NCBI GenBank assembly: GCA_041082245.1
Contig: JBDOIE010000006.1
Span: forward strand, 1 to 64,000
Direction: 5' to 3'
Source: DAOTVY01 sp041082245
Lineage (GTDB): Bacteria > Chloroflexota > Chloroflexia > DTKN01
DNA: 64,000 bases
The notes below the pieces were generated by a model. The model searched no databases and was not told the origin of the DNA. It saw only the letters and a program-made list of their open reading frames with translations. Position 1 is the stretch's first letter; every line of letters begins with the position of its first letter. The translations under genes and the position numbers were made by a program. Shown in pieces: positions 46,457 to 55,615 of the stretch.

Positions 46457-48520
46457 TCAGCGGGACGACACGAGATGGATCCAGTCGACCATTACCCCTA
46501 CCGCCCGGTTGTCGGGCAGGTGACGGTCGAAGCGGTGCGGGCGATAGGTTTGGCTGTGCATCTCGAGCACTACGATCGTGCCCTCCTGCAGCTCTCCCAG
46601 GGGCAACGTGTAGGTGTGCCACCCGTTTGCCACGACGAACGTACCCAGGCAGATGCTCCCCTGCCACAGCCTCACCCGGGGCAGAGGCACGCCCTCGGGC
46701 CGGCCGGCGGACATCCGTATTTCGAGCTGCGCCGGGCCGGTTCTGGGCACCCGTAGCCGGAAGTACACACGCCAGGCGCTCCAGCGGAAGGTCGTGCCGT
46801 CGCTTGTGCGCTCCGGCAGATACCATCCGCGCACGTTTCCTAACTCCAGAGAGCTTCCCAGGTCGAGCGCTGACGGCGCCTGAGAGGCGAAATGGTACCA
46901 TGCCCAGCGCTGCAGGTCCTCGAGCGAATCCGCTTCGTAGGCCAATTCCCGGGCCGCCTGCACGGGGTCCGTCTCCCGGAGGATGTCCCCGAGCAAGAGG
47001 TGAGGGCGGGGATGGCCCGACCGGTAGCGGATCGCTTCGCGGAGTACCTCCAGAGCGGCGTCAGTGTCCCCCTGGGCACGGAACACTTCCCCAAGAAGTA
47101 CCCGGGCTTCGGCCGATTCGGGGTAGACCCGCAGTGCCGCGCGTGCCCGTTCAGCAGCCCGCGCAAGATCTCCTCTTTGCAGGGCCTGCTGGCCAAGCGC
47201 CACCTGCAGCCGCTTGGCGGCGACCTGGTAGCTCAGCCGTGGATAGTTGGCGTGCGCAAGAAGCAGAGCCATAAAGCCCGCCAGCAGGAAGAACGCCGCA
47301 ACCGCCCGCGTGGACAACCGGCCAAGTCCGCGAGGGTCGGCGAGCACACCTGCCGCGTACGGCAGAAGCAGCAGAAGAAAGGGCAGGCGGTAGCGAAGCT
47401 CGACGTGGAAAAGGGTGGTGGTTGCCGGCACATACAGCAGCCAGGCGATGTCGAGCAAGTAGGTCCGGGGCCGCTGCCACACCGTCCCTACGAGCCCGGC
47501 ACCGACGAGGAGAAGGTATAGCCCGTCCCCGAGCAGCACCCGCGCCCAGACCTCGCCCGGGGGATACCAGATGGCCGGCCGCCGCAAGAAATCGTCGAAA
47601 TACTCCAGGGCGAAAAAGGCGCGGAGCTCGCGCCAGCATTTGGCCGCAAACCACTCCGGGTGCCTTCGGATCGCCTCCAGACCACGGCGCAGCGAGAGCC
47701 CCTGCCGCTCGCCTTCCGGGTAGCGCAGCAGTTCCGCCTTTACGCGATCGCGGCCCAGCTCCGGGTCGTTATCCAGCCACAGGTTCGTCGCGCCGGTGGT
47801 ATCGATGAGGATGAAGGCGCGGTAGGTCAGGACGTTCCGCACCGTCCAGGGCAGGATGACAAGCCCCGCCCCGGCCAGCACAAGACCTGCCAGGAACCAT
47901 CCTTTGGACCGTTTCCGATGATCGCCCCCTCGGCTACCGTACCAGCCCAGGCCTACCGCTGCGAGCACTACCCACGGGAGACCGGTAGAGCGCGTCAGCG
48001 CCACCAGGCCGAACAGCACGCCGCTCAGGAAAGCGAGCTTCCGGTCGGGCCGCAGGCATCCGTACTCGAGCGTGACCATCGCCAGGGCAAGCAAGAAGAG
48101 GAACAGCGTCTCGGTGAGGAGGAGGGTGGGCTGGAGCGCAAACGGGAAGAACAGGGCCCCGAGCAGAGCGGCGATCCTTCCCGCGCGCTCTCCGTGGCGG
48201 AGCCGCACCCAGAGATAAAGGAGAGGAACCGTACCCACGCTGAGGAGGAGTTGCGCGATGCGTGCAGCGGTCACCTCGGCCCCGAAGATGCGGAAGACGA
48301 CCGCAAGAAAGAGCGGATAGAGGGGACCGCGCATCAGTTCGAGATCGTGATACCCTTTGCCCTGGACAAAAGTGCGCGCCTGTTCGAAAAAGGCGGCTTC
48401 GTCCCCGCTGAGCGGATAGAGCCAGTGCCACGAAAGCGCAAGCAGGCGCAGCAGGAGCGCCAGCAGGACGGCTCCCGCAATCCAGGCGACGGACCACCGA
48501 CTCCAACGTGCCCGTTCCAT
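46457..48520 (-). CDS. GT39/ArnT-type integral membrane glycosyltransferase with C-terminal TPR and beta-domain
   Basis: 687 residues. About ten membrane segments span residues 10-430, with the conserved early SGDEAAFF acidic motif (DE) of the GT-C PMT/ArnT superfamily, which uses polyprenyl-phosphate sugar donors on the outer face of the membrane. Residues about 445-520 form TPR-like helices (GDLARAAERARAALRVYPESAEA), and the last 130 residues look like a beta-sandwich. It is the third of three tandem relatives in this operon. The sugar and acceptor are unknown. Confidence 0.8.
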   Translation of the reverse strand: MERARWSRWSVAWIAGAVLLALLLRLLALSWHWLYPLSGDEAAFFEQARTFVQGKGYHDLELMRGPLYPLFLAVVFRIFGAEVTAARIAQLLLSVGTVPLLYLWVRLRHGERAGRIAALLGALFFPFALQPTLLLTETLFLFLLALAMVTLEYGCLRPDRKLAFLSGVLFGLVALTRSTGLPWVVLAAVGLGWYGSRGGDHRKRSKGWFLAGLVLAGAGLVILPWTVRNVLTYRAFILIDTTGATNLWLDNDPELGRDRVKAELLRYPEGERQGLSLRRGLEAIRRHPEWFAAKCWRELRAFFALEYFDDFLRRPAIWYPPGEVWARVLLGDGLYLLLVGAGLVGTVWQRPRTYLLDIAWLLYVPATTTLFHVELRYRLPFLLLLLPYAAGVLADPRGLGRLSTRAVAAFFLLAGFMALLLAHANYPRLSYQVAAKRLQVALGQQALQRGDLARAAERARAALRVYPESAEARVLLGEVFRAQGDTDAALEVLREAIRYRSGHPRPHLLLGDILRETDPVQAARELAYEADSLEDLQRWAWYHFASQAPSALDLGSSLELGNVRGWYLPERTSDGTTFRWSAWRVYFRLRVPRTGPAQLEIRMSAGRPEGVPLPRVRLWQGSICLGTFVVANGWHTYTLPLGELQEGTIVVLEMHSQTYRPHRFDRHLPDNRAVGVMVDWIHLVSSR

Positions 48521-48526
48521 GGCACC

Positions 48527-50662
48527 CTATTCCCCGCGCACTTCCGCGGAATCCAGCATCAACCCCAGGACCCGCAGTTCCCCCGTGTTCAGGAGGTCCT
48601 GCGGGCCGGGGAGAAAAAGCGTGCACCGCAGCTGGACGACAGCATCGCTACCGGGCGGAAACGGCGGCAGAGGAAGGGTGACTTCCGACCAGCCGTCGGT
48701 ACGCGCTACGAAGCGGGCGATCTCTTTCCCACCTACCAGCACTGCCACCTCGGGCGCTGCCTCGCCGGCCGGCCGCCACGCCCAGTAGCGCAGGTGCAAC
48801 TCGAGGGGCCTCCCGCTTCCTACGCCCGGAAAACGCAGCGCGGCTTCCCCTTTGCTCCAGCGGAAGGTCCGTTCGCCGTCCCGCTCCGCACGGTAGAAGC
48901 CCTGGATCAGTCCCCAGTCGAGCCCGCCGCCAAGGTCGATTGTGGCTGTGGGCGGAGGCTCGAGGTGTGTGTAGGCCCAGTCGACCGGGTTACGCTCGAC
49001 GACCCGCCGGTGGGAAAATTCCGCCCGCGCTCCCGCAAGGTCACCCTGGGCGCGGAGCAGATCCCCGCGGAGCAACGCTGCCTGAGGCCAATCGCTCCCC
49101 TCGAGCACAGCGAGCGCGGCGTCGAGCTCTCCCGAGGCCCGCAGCCATTGGGCCTCCACGACCCGCGCCGCAGCGAGAGGTTGCACGCCGTCCGGTCGAT
49201 ACTCCAGGGCAGGGGCCAGGGCTTCCCGGGCAGCCTGTAGATCGCCGCGGGTGAGCGCGTGCTCGGCGCGGGCCAGGTAGCGTGCTACGGCGCGGCTCCG
49301 GAGCGCGAGGCGTGTCGCGCCAAGGGAAGCCGGGTAAGGGCCGAGGCACGAGGGGATCGCGACCTTCCAGAAGGCCACGGTCAGCAGGAGAGCGATGCCC
49401 AGGCGTGCAAAGAGCGCAGGCCGGCGCAGAGCGCTCCAGGGCCGTGCTGTGATCCCCCCGGCGTACAGCGCAAGAAACGGCCAGAGCGAAAGGCGGAAGC
49501 GGCCGATGGCGAAAAAGAGCACACCGGTGCACAGGGAGAAGCCAAGCCATAGCAGGATGAGCCCGCGCCCCGGTTCACGACGCGAAAGGCAAAGCCCCAC
49601 GAGAGCAACGGGAACGAGGAGGAGATAGAGCAGGTCCTCCAGAGCAAAGAGCGCGATCAAGTGGGCCACCGATACCGCGCCCAGAGAGAAGCCATCGACG
49701 AGCCGCTCGTCGGCGCCGTAGTTGATGCGCAGGAGCTGCCTCAGTTCGACTGCCCGGCTCCGAAGGTATGCTGCCGGATCGGCGCTGATCGCTTCCCACC
49801 CCTGCCGATAGGCATAGGCTTGCCGGCTGAGAGGATCGGGAAACCCGAGCAGAGTCTGGTGCACCTTGTAGGCGTTACGGAACTGGCCTCCCTGGGTGCC
49901 CAGCCAGAAGTTGTAGCCGCCGGTGGTGTCGACCAGGACCGGCCGGCCGAAGGCCTTCCAGGTGTAGATGCTCCAGGGGAGCAGCACCAGGAGCACCGTG
50001 CCTGCGAACAGCGCGGTGTACAACAGTCGCTTCGCGAGGTCGCCGCGGGACTGCAGGAGCATCCAGGCACAAACCAGCGGCAAGAAGGCAAGCGCGACGC
50101 CGCGGGTGAGGACGGCCAGGCCAGAAAACAGTCCCGCAACGAGCAGGAAGCGAAGGCTTGTGCGAGGAGTCCCCGCCCTCACATAGCCGACCAGAGCCGC
50201 GACAACCCCCAGGAACAGAGGCAGGAACAGGTTCTCCGCGAGCACGAGGTGCGGCAACGAAGCGAGCGGAAATGCGAGCGCGGCCAGGGAAGCGGCGAGC
50301 CTTCCTGCACGGTTGCTCCACATGGTGCACCCGAGAGCGTAGAGCAGAGCAGGAATTGCCAGGCTGAGCGCGATCTGGGCGAAGCGGATCGCGAGCAACG
50401 CCTGTGGGGAAAGCGGCCCCTCTGTGCCTCCGAACAGGCGCAAGAAAGGCGAAAGGAACAGCAGGTACAGAGGAGGACGCAACCAGGGCCACTCGGCGTA
50501 AAAGGAGAAACCGCGGCCGTGGGCAAGGCCCCAGGCTGCGGCCAGGTACTCCGGCTCATCGCTCACGAGGTGTTCACGAGGCAGGACGGCGAGGAGTCCT
50601 AGACGCACCGCAAGCGAGAGCGCGAGCAGGATCCCCAGGTCGCGCCGCGCTTCTCGGGTCAC
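48527..50662 (-). CDS. GT39/ArnT-type integral membrane glycosyltransferase with C-terminal TPR and beta-domain
   Basis: 711 residues with the same layout as the neighbour at 46457-48520: N-terminal GT-C membrane part with the acidic VSDEPEYL motif, then TPR-like repeats (GDLQAAREALAPALEYRPD) and a C-terminal beta-domain. The two look like an old tandem duplication. The start is GTG at 50662, set by GGGAGGGGAAGCC, and overlaps the previous gene's stop by 4 bases (GTGA). The frame stays open upstream without a ribosome site. Confidence 0.8.
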   Translation of the reverse strand: MTREARRDLGILLALSLAVRLGLLAVLPREHLVSDEPEYLAAAWGLAHGRGFSFYAEWPWLRPPLYLLFLSPFLRLFGGTEGPLSPQALLAIRFAQIALSLAIPALLYALGCTMWSNRAGRLAASLAALAFPLASLPHLVLAENLFLPLFLGVVAALVGYVRAGTPRTSLRFLLVAGLFSGLAVLTRGVALAFLPLVCAWMLLQSRGDLAKRLLYTALFAGTVLLVLLPWSIYTWKAFGRPVLVDTTGGYNFWLGTQGGQFRNAYKVHQTLLGFPDPLSRQAYAYRQGWEAISADPAAYLRSRAVELRQLLRINYGADERLVDGFSLGAVSVAHLIALFALEDLLYLLLVPVALVGLCLSRREPGRGLILLWLGFSLCTGVLFFAIGRFRLSLWPFLALYAGGITARPWSALRRPALFARLGIALLLTVAFWKVAIPSCLGPYPASLGATRLALRSRAVARYLARAEHALTRGDLQAAREALAPALEYRPDGVQPLAAARVVEAQWLRASGELDAALAVLEGSDWPQAALLRGDLLRAQGDLAGARAEFSHRRVVERNPVDWAYTHLEPPPTATIDLGGGLDWGLIQGFYRAERDGERTFRWSKGEAALRFPGVGSGRPLELHLRYWAWRPAGEAAPEVAVLVGGKEIARFVARTDGWSEVTLPLPPFPPGSDAVVQLRCTLFLPGPQDLLNTGELRVLGLMLDSAEVRGE

Positions 50663-52662
50663 GGCTTCCCCTCCCCTGCGGCGAGTTCTACATCGCCCAC
50701 CGTGCACCAGGGACTACCGTCCGGAAGGAGAAGGGGCGTTTCCGCCGCGTCTACCTGCCGGTAGCCGACCTGGATGCGATAGCGGCCCGGCGGAAGGTCC
50801 CCGGGCAGCGTGAGCTCGTAAAAGTCCAGGAATTCGTCCCCGGGCAACCAGACCGACGTCGGCAGAAACCCACCCAGCGGTTCGCCTGCGACGTGCGCGC
50901 GGACATTGTTGCCTTCGTCCACGAGCCGGACGACCGTTTCCAGCCGCGGCAAGTCCGGCTGCAGGCCTTCGACGTAGAGGGTAAGCGGTATCGTGGCCCC
51001 CGGTCGGACAGGGGTGCGCCATGGCTGGAGGTCGACCCCGAACAGGTAGACCATCCCGCCGAACCTGGCCTGCAAGGGGACTTGAGGATCGGGGAAACCC
51101 ACGCGGCGTTCCGCGTTAAAGGAAATCGCGTAGAGGTCGAGTCCAACCCAGTGCTGTTCGTCGCAGCGGAGGAAGGGGTTCAGCGTGAACCACTCGTAGA
51201 CCCAGCGGCGGGGATCGACGGTTTGTTCGTGGAACGGGGCGAGAAGCAGCCAGGCCCGGCGGCGTCCCGTGGTCAGCCGATCCATATCCGCTTCAAAGTC
51301 GCGGAAGGAGTAGCCTTCGGTGAGCAGATCCCGTATCGTACGGAGGTCCAGCGGCACATCGGGGCGGCGCTGGGCGTAGTACGAGACGGCGGGAAGGATA
51401 TAGTTCGGGTGCACGACGATCAGGTCGCCCGGGTGCGCGTGGTCCTGGAGGTAGGAGGTGGCCTCGCGGAACTGCTCCTTATGGGGCTGGCCGGAAAAAT
51501 GGTGCACCCAGACTTCGCGCAGGGAGATTGCCGGGAGCAGGAGGCCTGAAGCGAGGCCCAACGCGGCCGCAAGGAGGCCGAGGGCCCGGTCGCCGGTACG
51601 CCTGAGCCGGGCACCCCACAGCCACAGGGTTTCGAGCCCAACCGCCAGAAGCAGGAGGTAGGACGGAAGCAAGCCGAGGAGGTAGCGGGCATAGTAGAGG
51701 GGACGGATCAGGTAAAAGGCGAAAAAGGCCGCGCCGGGGGCGACGAGCGCAGCGAGGAAGAAACGCCTCTGCTCCGTTTGCCCTTTCGAGCCAAGGGCAG
51801 CCACCCCGCAGACGACCAGGATGGCGAATGGAAGGAGAAAAGGCCGTCGGTCTGGCCCTTCCCCAGGAAGCGGCGCGTGGGCGCTGATGCGGAGGCTGAG
51901 CTGGCTGAAGGCGTCGAGGACCACCAATGGGTCGCGGGGAGCAGAAAACTGCCGTGCGGCGCCGGCCTGCCCGAGCCCCAGCCAGAGCACGAGCAGGGTC
52001 AGGGCAAGGGCAGCCGCGAGGAGGATGCGACGCCGCGCCTGACGTGCGCTCAGGAGGAGGAAAGTCATTTGCCCCACCAGGGACAGGATCGCGATAAGAC
52101 GATGGGTAAGAAGGGAAAGAAGGGTCAGGAGGACAAAGCCGGCCCAGAACCAGACGTTTTGCCGCGCCAGGGCTTCCCGGATCGCGATCCAGGTCGCCAG
52201 GGAGAAAAGAAGTGCCACTGCGTACGCCTTGGCCTCCTGGGCGTACCAGACCGCGATCGGAGAAAGGGACAGGAGGGCAGCGGCCAGCAAGCCGGCACGG
52301 CGGCCGATCAGGTCCCGGCCAAGCAGGTAGAGGAGGGGGATCGTCACGGTGCCTGCAAGTGCCGACGGCCAGCGCAGCGCGGCTTCTTGGGAACCAAAGA
52401 GGGCGGTCCACACGCGCATCGCAAGGATGTACAGAGGATAGCCCTGGTGGGGGTCGAAGAGGGCGCGGAAGAGATCCGAAAACGGCCGGCCGGCCTCGAC
52501 CACGGTATAGACCTCGTCCAGCCAGAGGCTTTGCTGGGAAAGCGTCAGGCTGCGGAGCAAGAAGCCCAGAAGGACGATCCCACCCAGGAGGAACAGATGC
52601 CATGGTAGGCGATGCAGAAGACGACGCGCGGTTGAAGAGGGCTTTGTTTCGGTCAAACGCAT
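50659..52662 (-). CDS. GT39/ArnT-type integral membrane glycosyltransferase with C-terminal extracytoplasmic domain
   Basis: 667 residues. Membrane segments run from about residue 18 to 420, with the LWLDEVYT acidic motif and the PHQGYPLY segment common in ArnT-like proteins. The C-terminal 240 residues are soluble and strand-rich, ending in a carbohydrate-binding-like fold (PGATIPLTLYVEGL, GRYRIQVGYR); no TPR is visible. The ATG at 52662 follows AGGAAAGCGAGG; an upstream in-frame ATG overlaps the promoter and is unlikely. It leads the leftward operon. Confidence 0.8.
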   Translation of the reverse strand: MRLTETKPSSTARRLLHRLPWHLFLLGGIVLLGFLLRSLTLSQQSLWLDEVYTVVEAGRPFSDLFRALFDPHQGYPLYILAMRVWTALFGSQEAALRWPSALAGTVTIPLLYLLGRDLIGRRAGLLAAALLSLSPIAVWYAQEAKAYAVALLFSLATWIAIREALARQNVWFWAGFVLLTLLSLLTHRLIAILSLVGQMTFLLLSARQARRRILLAAALALTLLVLWLGLGQAGAARQFSAPRDPLVVLDAFSQLSLRISAHAPLPGEGPDRRPFLLPFAILVVCGVAALGSKGQTEQRRFFLAALVAPGAAFFAFYLIRPLYYARYLLGLLPSYLLLLAVGLETLWLWGARLRRTGDRALGLLAAALGLASGLLLPAISLREVWVHHFSGQPHKEQFREATSYLQDHAHPGDLIVVHPNYILPAVSYYAQRRPDVPLDLRTIRDLLTEGYSFRDFEADMDRLTTGRRRAWLLLAPFHEQTVDPRRWVYEWFTLNPFLRCDEQHWVGLDLYAISFNAERRVGFPDPQVPLQARFGGMVYLFGVDLQPWRTPVRPGATIPLTLYVEGLQPDLPRLETVVRLVDEGNNVRAHVAGEPLGGFLPTSVWLPGDEFLDFYELTLPGDLPPGRYRIQVGYRQVDAAETPLLLPDGSPWCTVGDVELAAGEGKP

Positions 52663-52693
52663 CCTCGCTTTCCTGTTCGGGCTGGTCAGGGTT

Positions 52694-52722
52694 ATGATAC
52701 CCCAGGCGGTAGGGGGTGTCAA
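52694..52722 (-). promoter_or_regulatory. promoter of the leftward glycosyltransferase operon
   Basis: On the minus strand TTGACA (52722-52717), 17 bases, TATCAT (52699-52694). It would drive the three GT39 genes, the methyltransferase and the isochorismatase-GNAT gene. Confidence 0.75.
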
Positions 52723-52833
52723 CTTGAGCGGACAAGGACTGCCAGATGGGACGTAGCGACCCCTGCGGCAAGCTGCAAAGTCGAAATGCCCGCTCGGCTA
52801 GCCGCGGGACGCATACGGATTGCAGTCGGTCGC

Positions 52834-54078
52834 CTAGGTGAAAGTGAGAGGTTTCAGGTGGCTCGTGCCAGCAGGACGACTGAGGCGCGCCACCAGGGCA
52901 CCCGCAGCGGCCACGGCAGGCAGCAGGGTTAGGGGACCCCCCGGCCCGGGGTCCAACATGATCCATAGCGGTACGGCACTGCCGAGCAGCAGGAGGCCGT
53001 ACCACAGCCAGGAGCTACGGGGCTCTTGGAGCACCGGAGAGGCGTAGGCGATCAGCGCGCCGGCCAGTAGCCAAAGCACCAGGTCGTGTACGTACAGATG
53101 GGGGCTGATGAGTGTGGTCAGCACAAGCGTCGCAGCGAACTGTAGAGGAAAACGGGGGCCGGCCGGCCGCCACGCGCCGCGCCAGGCGCAGGCCAGCGCC
53201 CCCAGGGAAACGAGTTCGAGGCCGGCCAGGAGAAGGTCAGCGCCCAGGCCGGGGCCCAGCAAGCGGAGCGCGAAGGCCCGCCAGTTGTGCATAGCGGTTG
53301 GGAAAATCCCGTACTGGCCTCGCCAGCCCAGGCTACTAAGGGAGATCCCGATGTACTCCTCGTAGCCAGACAAGCCCAACAGAGGTACGGTCGGCAAGAG
53401 CAGCAGGCAGACCCCTACGCCGAATCCCGCCAGCGCAGCCCAGCGCCGTTTGCCGAGCACAACCAACAGGATCGGCATCGCCAGCGGCGGCTTCACGCTG
53501 CAAAGGGCCAGTGACAGGCCGGCCCAGAACTCCCGTCCATGGAGAAACAGGACATAGGCCCCCGTCAGGCCGAGCGGGACCAGCAGCGTTGTCTGTCCTT
53601 GCATCAGGTGCACAGAAAGGGGGAAAAAGGATGCCACGGCCAAGACGTAAGTACCCCAGGAGCGCGTCCCATCCCACAGATAGCGATGCAGGAGGAAAAG
53701 GTACACCGCGAGCAGGACGACGCTGAGCGTCGGCCAGACGTAATACCCGGTTGCCAGAGGCAACAGGCCCAAAGGCAGCAGCAACGGCAGTATTGTCGGG
53801 GGATAGAGAAAGGGCAACACACCACTGCTGACTTGGCGTGTTCCCAGGAGCCTCTCTTGGTACCGGATCTGGTTATCCACGTTGTAGACATGCTCGCCCT
53901 GACCGTGGGCGACGATGTGCGCGCCCGTATAAAGGTTGAGGAAGTCCCAGGCGATCGTTTCAAAGCGCGTCGGGCTCTGAACGATGAACAAGGCCCACTG
54001 GATAATGCAGATGCCGAGCAAGAAAAGGTAGAAGCCCCATAGCAGCAGCCTGCTGGCTTTGATCCAGGAGAGTTTCAC
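52834..54078 (-). CDS. GT87/DUF2029-type membrane glycosyltransferase
   Basis: 414 residues with about ten membrane segments. The first extracytoplasmic loop has AWDFLNLYTGAHIV, the aspartate-containing motif of the DUF2029/GT87 family (polyprenyl-phosphate-mannose-dependent mannosyltransferases in Actinobacteria). FLYPPTILPLLLPLGL and a central SVKPPLAMPILLVVL follow, both typical. The start is GTG at 54078, set by AAGGAG with 7-base spacing. It is separated from the GT39 operon by 110 bases with that operon's promoter, so it may be a single gene. Confidence 0.78.
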   Translation of the reverse strand: MKLSWIKASRLLLWGFYLFLLGICIIQWALFIVQSPTRFETIAWDFLNLYTGAHIVAHGQGEHVYNVDNQIRYQERLLGTRQVSSGVLPFLYPPTILPLLLPLGLLPLATGYYVWPTLSVVLLAVYLFLLHRYLWDGTRSWGTYVLAVASFFPLSVHLMQGQTTLLVPLGLTGAYVLFLHGREFWAGLSLALCSVKPPLAMPILLVVLGKRRWAALAGFGVGVCLLLLPTVPLLGLSGYEEYIGISLSSLGWRGQYGIFPTAMHNWRAFALRLLGPGLGADLLLAGLELVSLGALACAWRGAWRPAGPRFPLQFAATLVLTTLISPHLYVHDLVLWLLAGALIAYASPVLQEPRSSWLWYGLLLLGSAVPLWIMLDPGPGGPLTLLPAVAAAGALVARLSRPAGTSHLKPLTFT

Positions 54079-54508
54079 AGTGTAACTCCTTGCTCTCGAC
54101 TGTCCTCCAGGACTTAGCCACCAGCGCGGACCCTGGCTCCGCTGGCTTCACGTTCGCCGTTTGAACCCACCGGCGCCTTTGCGAGTACTTGCACCAGCAC
54201 TCCCAAGCGAATTCCTAACGCTCCCGCGTCAGATGGCGGTAAATCGCAACCCCTTCGGAATCGCAGACCCGGCGACAATGGTCAGAGGGAGCCAGCTGCA
54301 AGAAGGGATTACCACGAGGCAGGGTTCTCCGGTTCGAACCTCGACAAAAGGAACACCCTTTCCGAAACCTTTCATTACCCGCTGGATGACAGAAGCGAGT
54401 ATACGTGCCGTGGGCTATAAAGTCAAGAGGGGGATTGCTAAACTACCTCTTTTGAGGGACCGCAAGGCAGGTGGTATAATAAAAGCAGGTTCGGAAAGAG
54501 AGGTAACG
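54079..54508. other. 430-base divergent gap
   Basis: An open frame covers most of it but has no ribosome site or domain, and the GT2 gene has a better start at 54509. A tRNA-like ttcgaac at about 54333 was examined and does not fold. It contains the promoter at 54452-54480. Confidence 0.55.
54452..54480 (+). promoter_or_regulatory. promoter of the rightward glycan cluster
   Basis: TTGAGG (54452-54457), 17 bases, TATAAT (54475-54480) with TGG before the -10. The start site near 54487 gives a short leader to ATG 54509. Confidence 0.75.
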
Positions 54509-55615
54509 ATGGATTGCCCCAAGCACGATGGGAGTGCTGCGAATCAGCTCGCACGAGTGTTCGGAGAGCATCTCCGAGGCATCCCGATCGACGATCCCGC
54601 GGCCGCCCTCCGCTTCTGCCGTTCCTTAGCGTGTCTCTTGTGTGGGGACGGGACAGACAGCGAGCGGCCCGAGCTTTCCATCGTGATCCCCGTGTACAAC
54701 GAAGAAGAGAACCTTATACCACTATACGATCGACTGAGCGCGGTGCTCGAAAAGATGGGGTGCTCCTACGAGATCGTCTTTGTAGACGATGGCAGCCGGG
54801 ATCGAAGCGTACTCCAGATGCGCGAATTTGCCCGGCAAGACCATCGGGTGCAGGTTGTAGAACTGGCGCGCAACTTCGGGCACCAGATCGCGATCAGCGC
54901 CGGCCTGGATTTCGCCCGCGGCAGAGGCATCGTGGTGATGGACGCGGATCTCCAGGATCCTCCAGAAATGATCCCGGAATTCTTTGCGCGCTGGAAAGAA
55001 GGCCATGACGTGGTTTATGCCGTTCGCACGCGTCGGAAGGAAGGGGCAATCAAGCGTCTCGCCTATGCATCCTTCTACCGACTGTTGCGCTCTATAGCGA
55101 ACATCGATATCCCGCTTGACTCCGGAGATTTCTGCCTGATGGATCGACGGGTCGTGGAACTGCTGACTGCGATGCCCGAACGCAACCGGTTCGTGCGGGG
55201 TATCCGTGCCTGGGTCGGACTGAACCAGATCGGCTTACCCTACGAGCGGGATGCCCGTCACGCCGGGCGCAGCCATTACAGCTGGGCGCGGCTCATGTCG
55301 CTCGCCCTTGACGGGCTGATCTCTTTCAGCTTCGCGCCTCTACGGTTGATCAGCATACTTGGGATATGTATCTCGTGCGTGTCGCTCACCCTGGCCGCTT
55401 TCTACTTCGTAAAGAAACTCGTCGTTGGATTGAACCCCCCAGGCTTTGCCACCCTGGTGGTCGCCCTGCTGTTCTTGTCCGGTGTGCAACTCATCACGAT
55501 TGGGGTCATCGGCGAGTACGTCGGCCGTATTTTCGAGGAAGTAAAGCGGCGTCCTCTATACGTGGTACGACGTGTGACATACGGGAATCGGCATGCGTAT
55601 CCTGATGCTGAATAA
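54509..55615 (+). CDS. GT2 polyprenol-phosphate glycosyltransferase (DPM1/GtrB-like)
   Basis: 368 residues. After about 55 variable residues comes the GT-A domain: LSIVIPVYNEEENL, VFVDDGSRD and the DxD motif VVMDADLQDPPEM. Two C-terminal membrane segments (about 265-345) complete the GtrB-type layout. Such enzymes transfer a sugar from a nucleotide donor to undecaprenyl phosphate on the cytoplasmic face, which could feed the GT39 enzymes. The ATG at 54509 follows GAGAGGTAACG. It overlaps the next gene by 23 bases. Confidence 0.88.
   Translation: MDCPKHDGSAANQLARVFGEHLRGIPIDDPAAALRFCRSLACLLCGDGTDSERPELSIVIPVYNEEENLIPLYDRLSAVLEKMGCSYEIVFVDDGSRDRSVLQMREFARQDHRVQVVELARNFGHQIAISAGLDFARGRGIVVMDADLQDPPEMIPEFFARWKEGHDVVYAVRTRRKEGAIKRLAYASFYRLLRSIANIDIPLDSGDFCLMDRRVVELLTAMPERNRFVRGIRAWVGLNQIGLPYERDARHAGRSHYSWARLMSLALDGLISFSFAPLRLISILGICISCVSLTLAAFYFVKKLVVGLNPPGFATLVVALLFLSGVQLITIGVIGEYVGRIFEEVKRRPLYVVRRVTYGNRHAYPDAE

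Noticed and set aside
54280..54360. Possible tRNA with a ttcgaac loop
   Set aside because: The T-stem and acceptor stem do not pair and no anticodon arm could be drawn.
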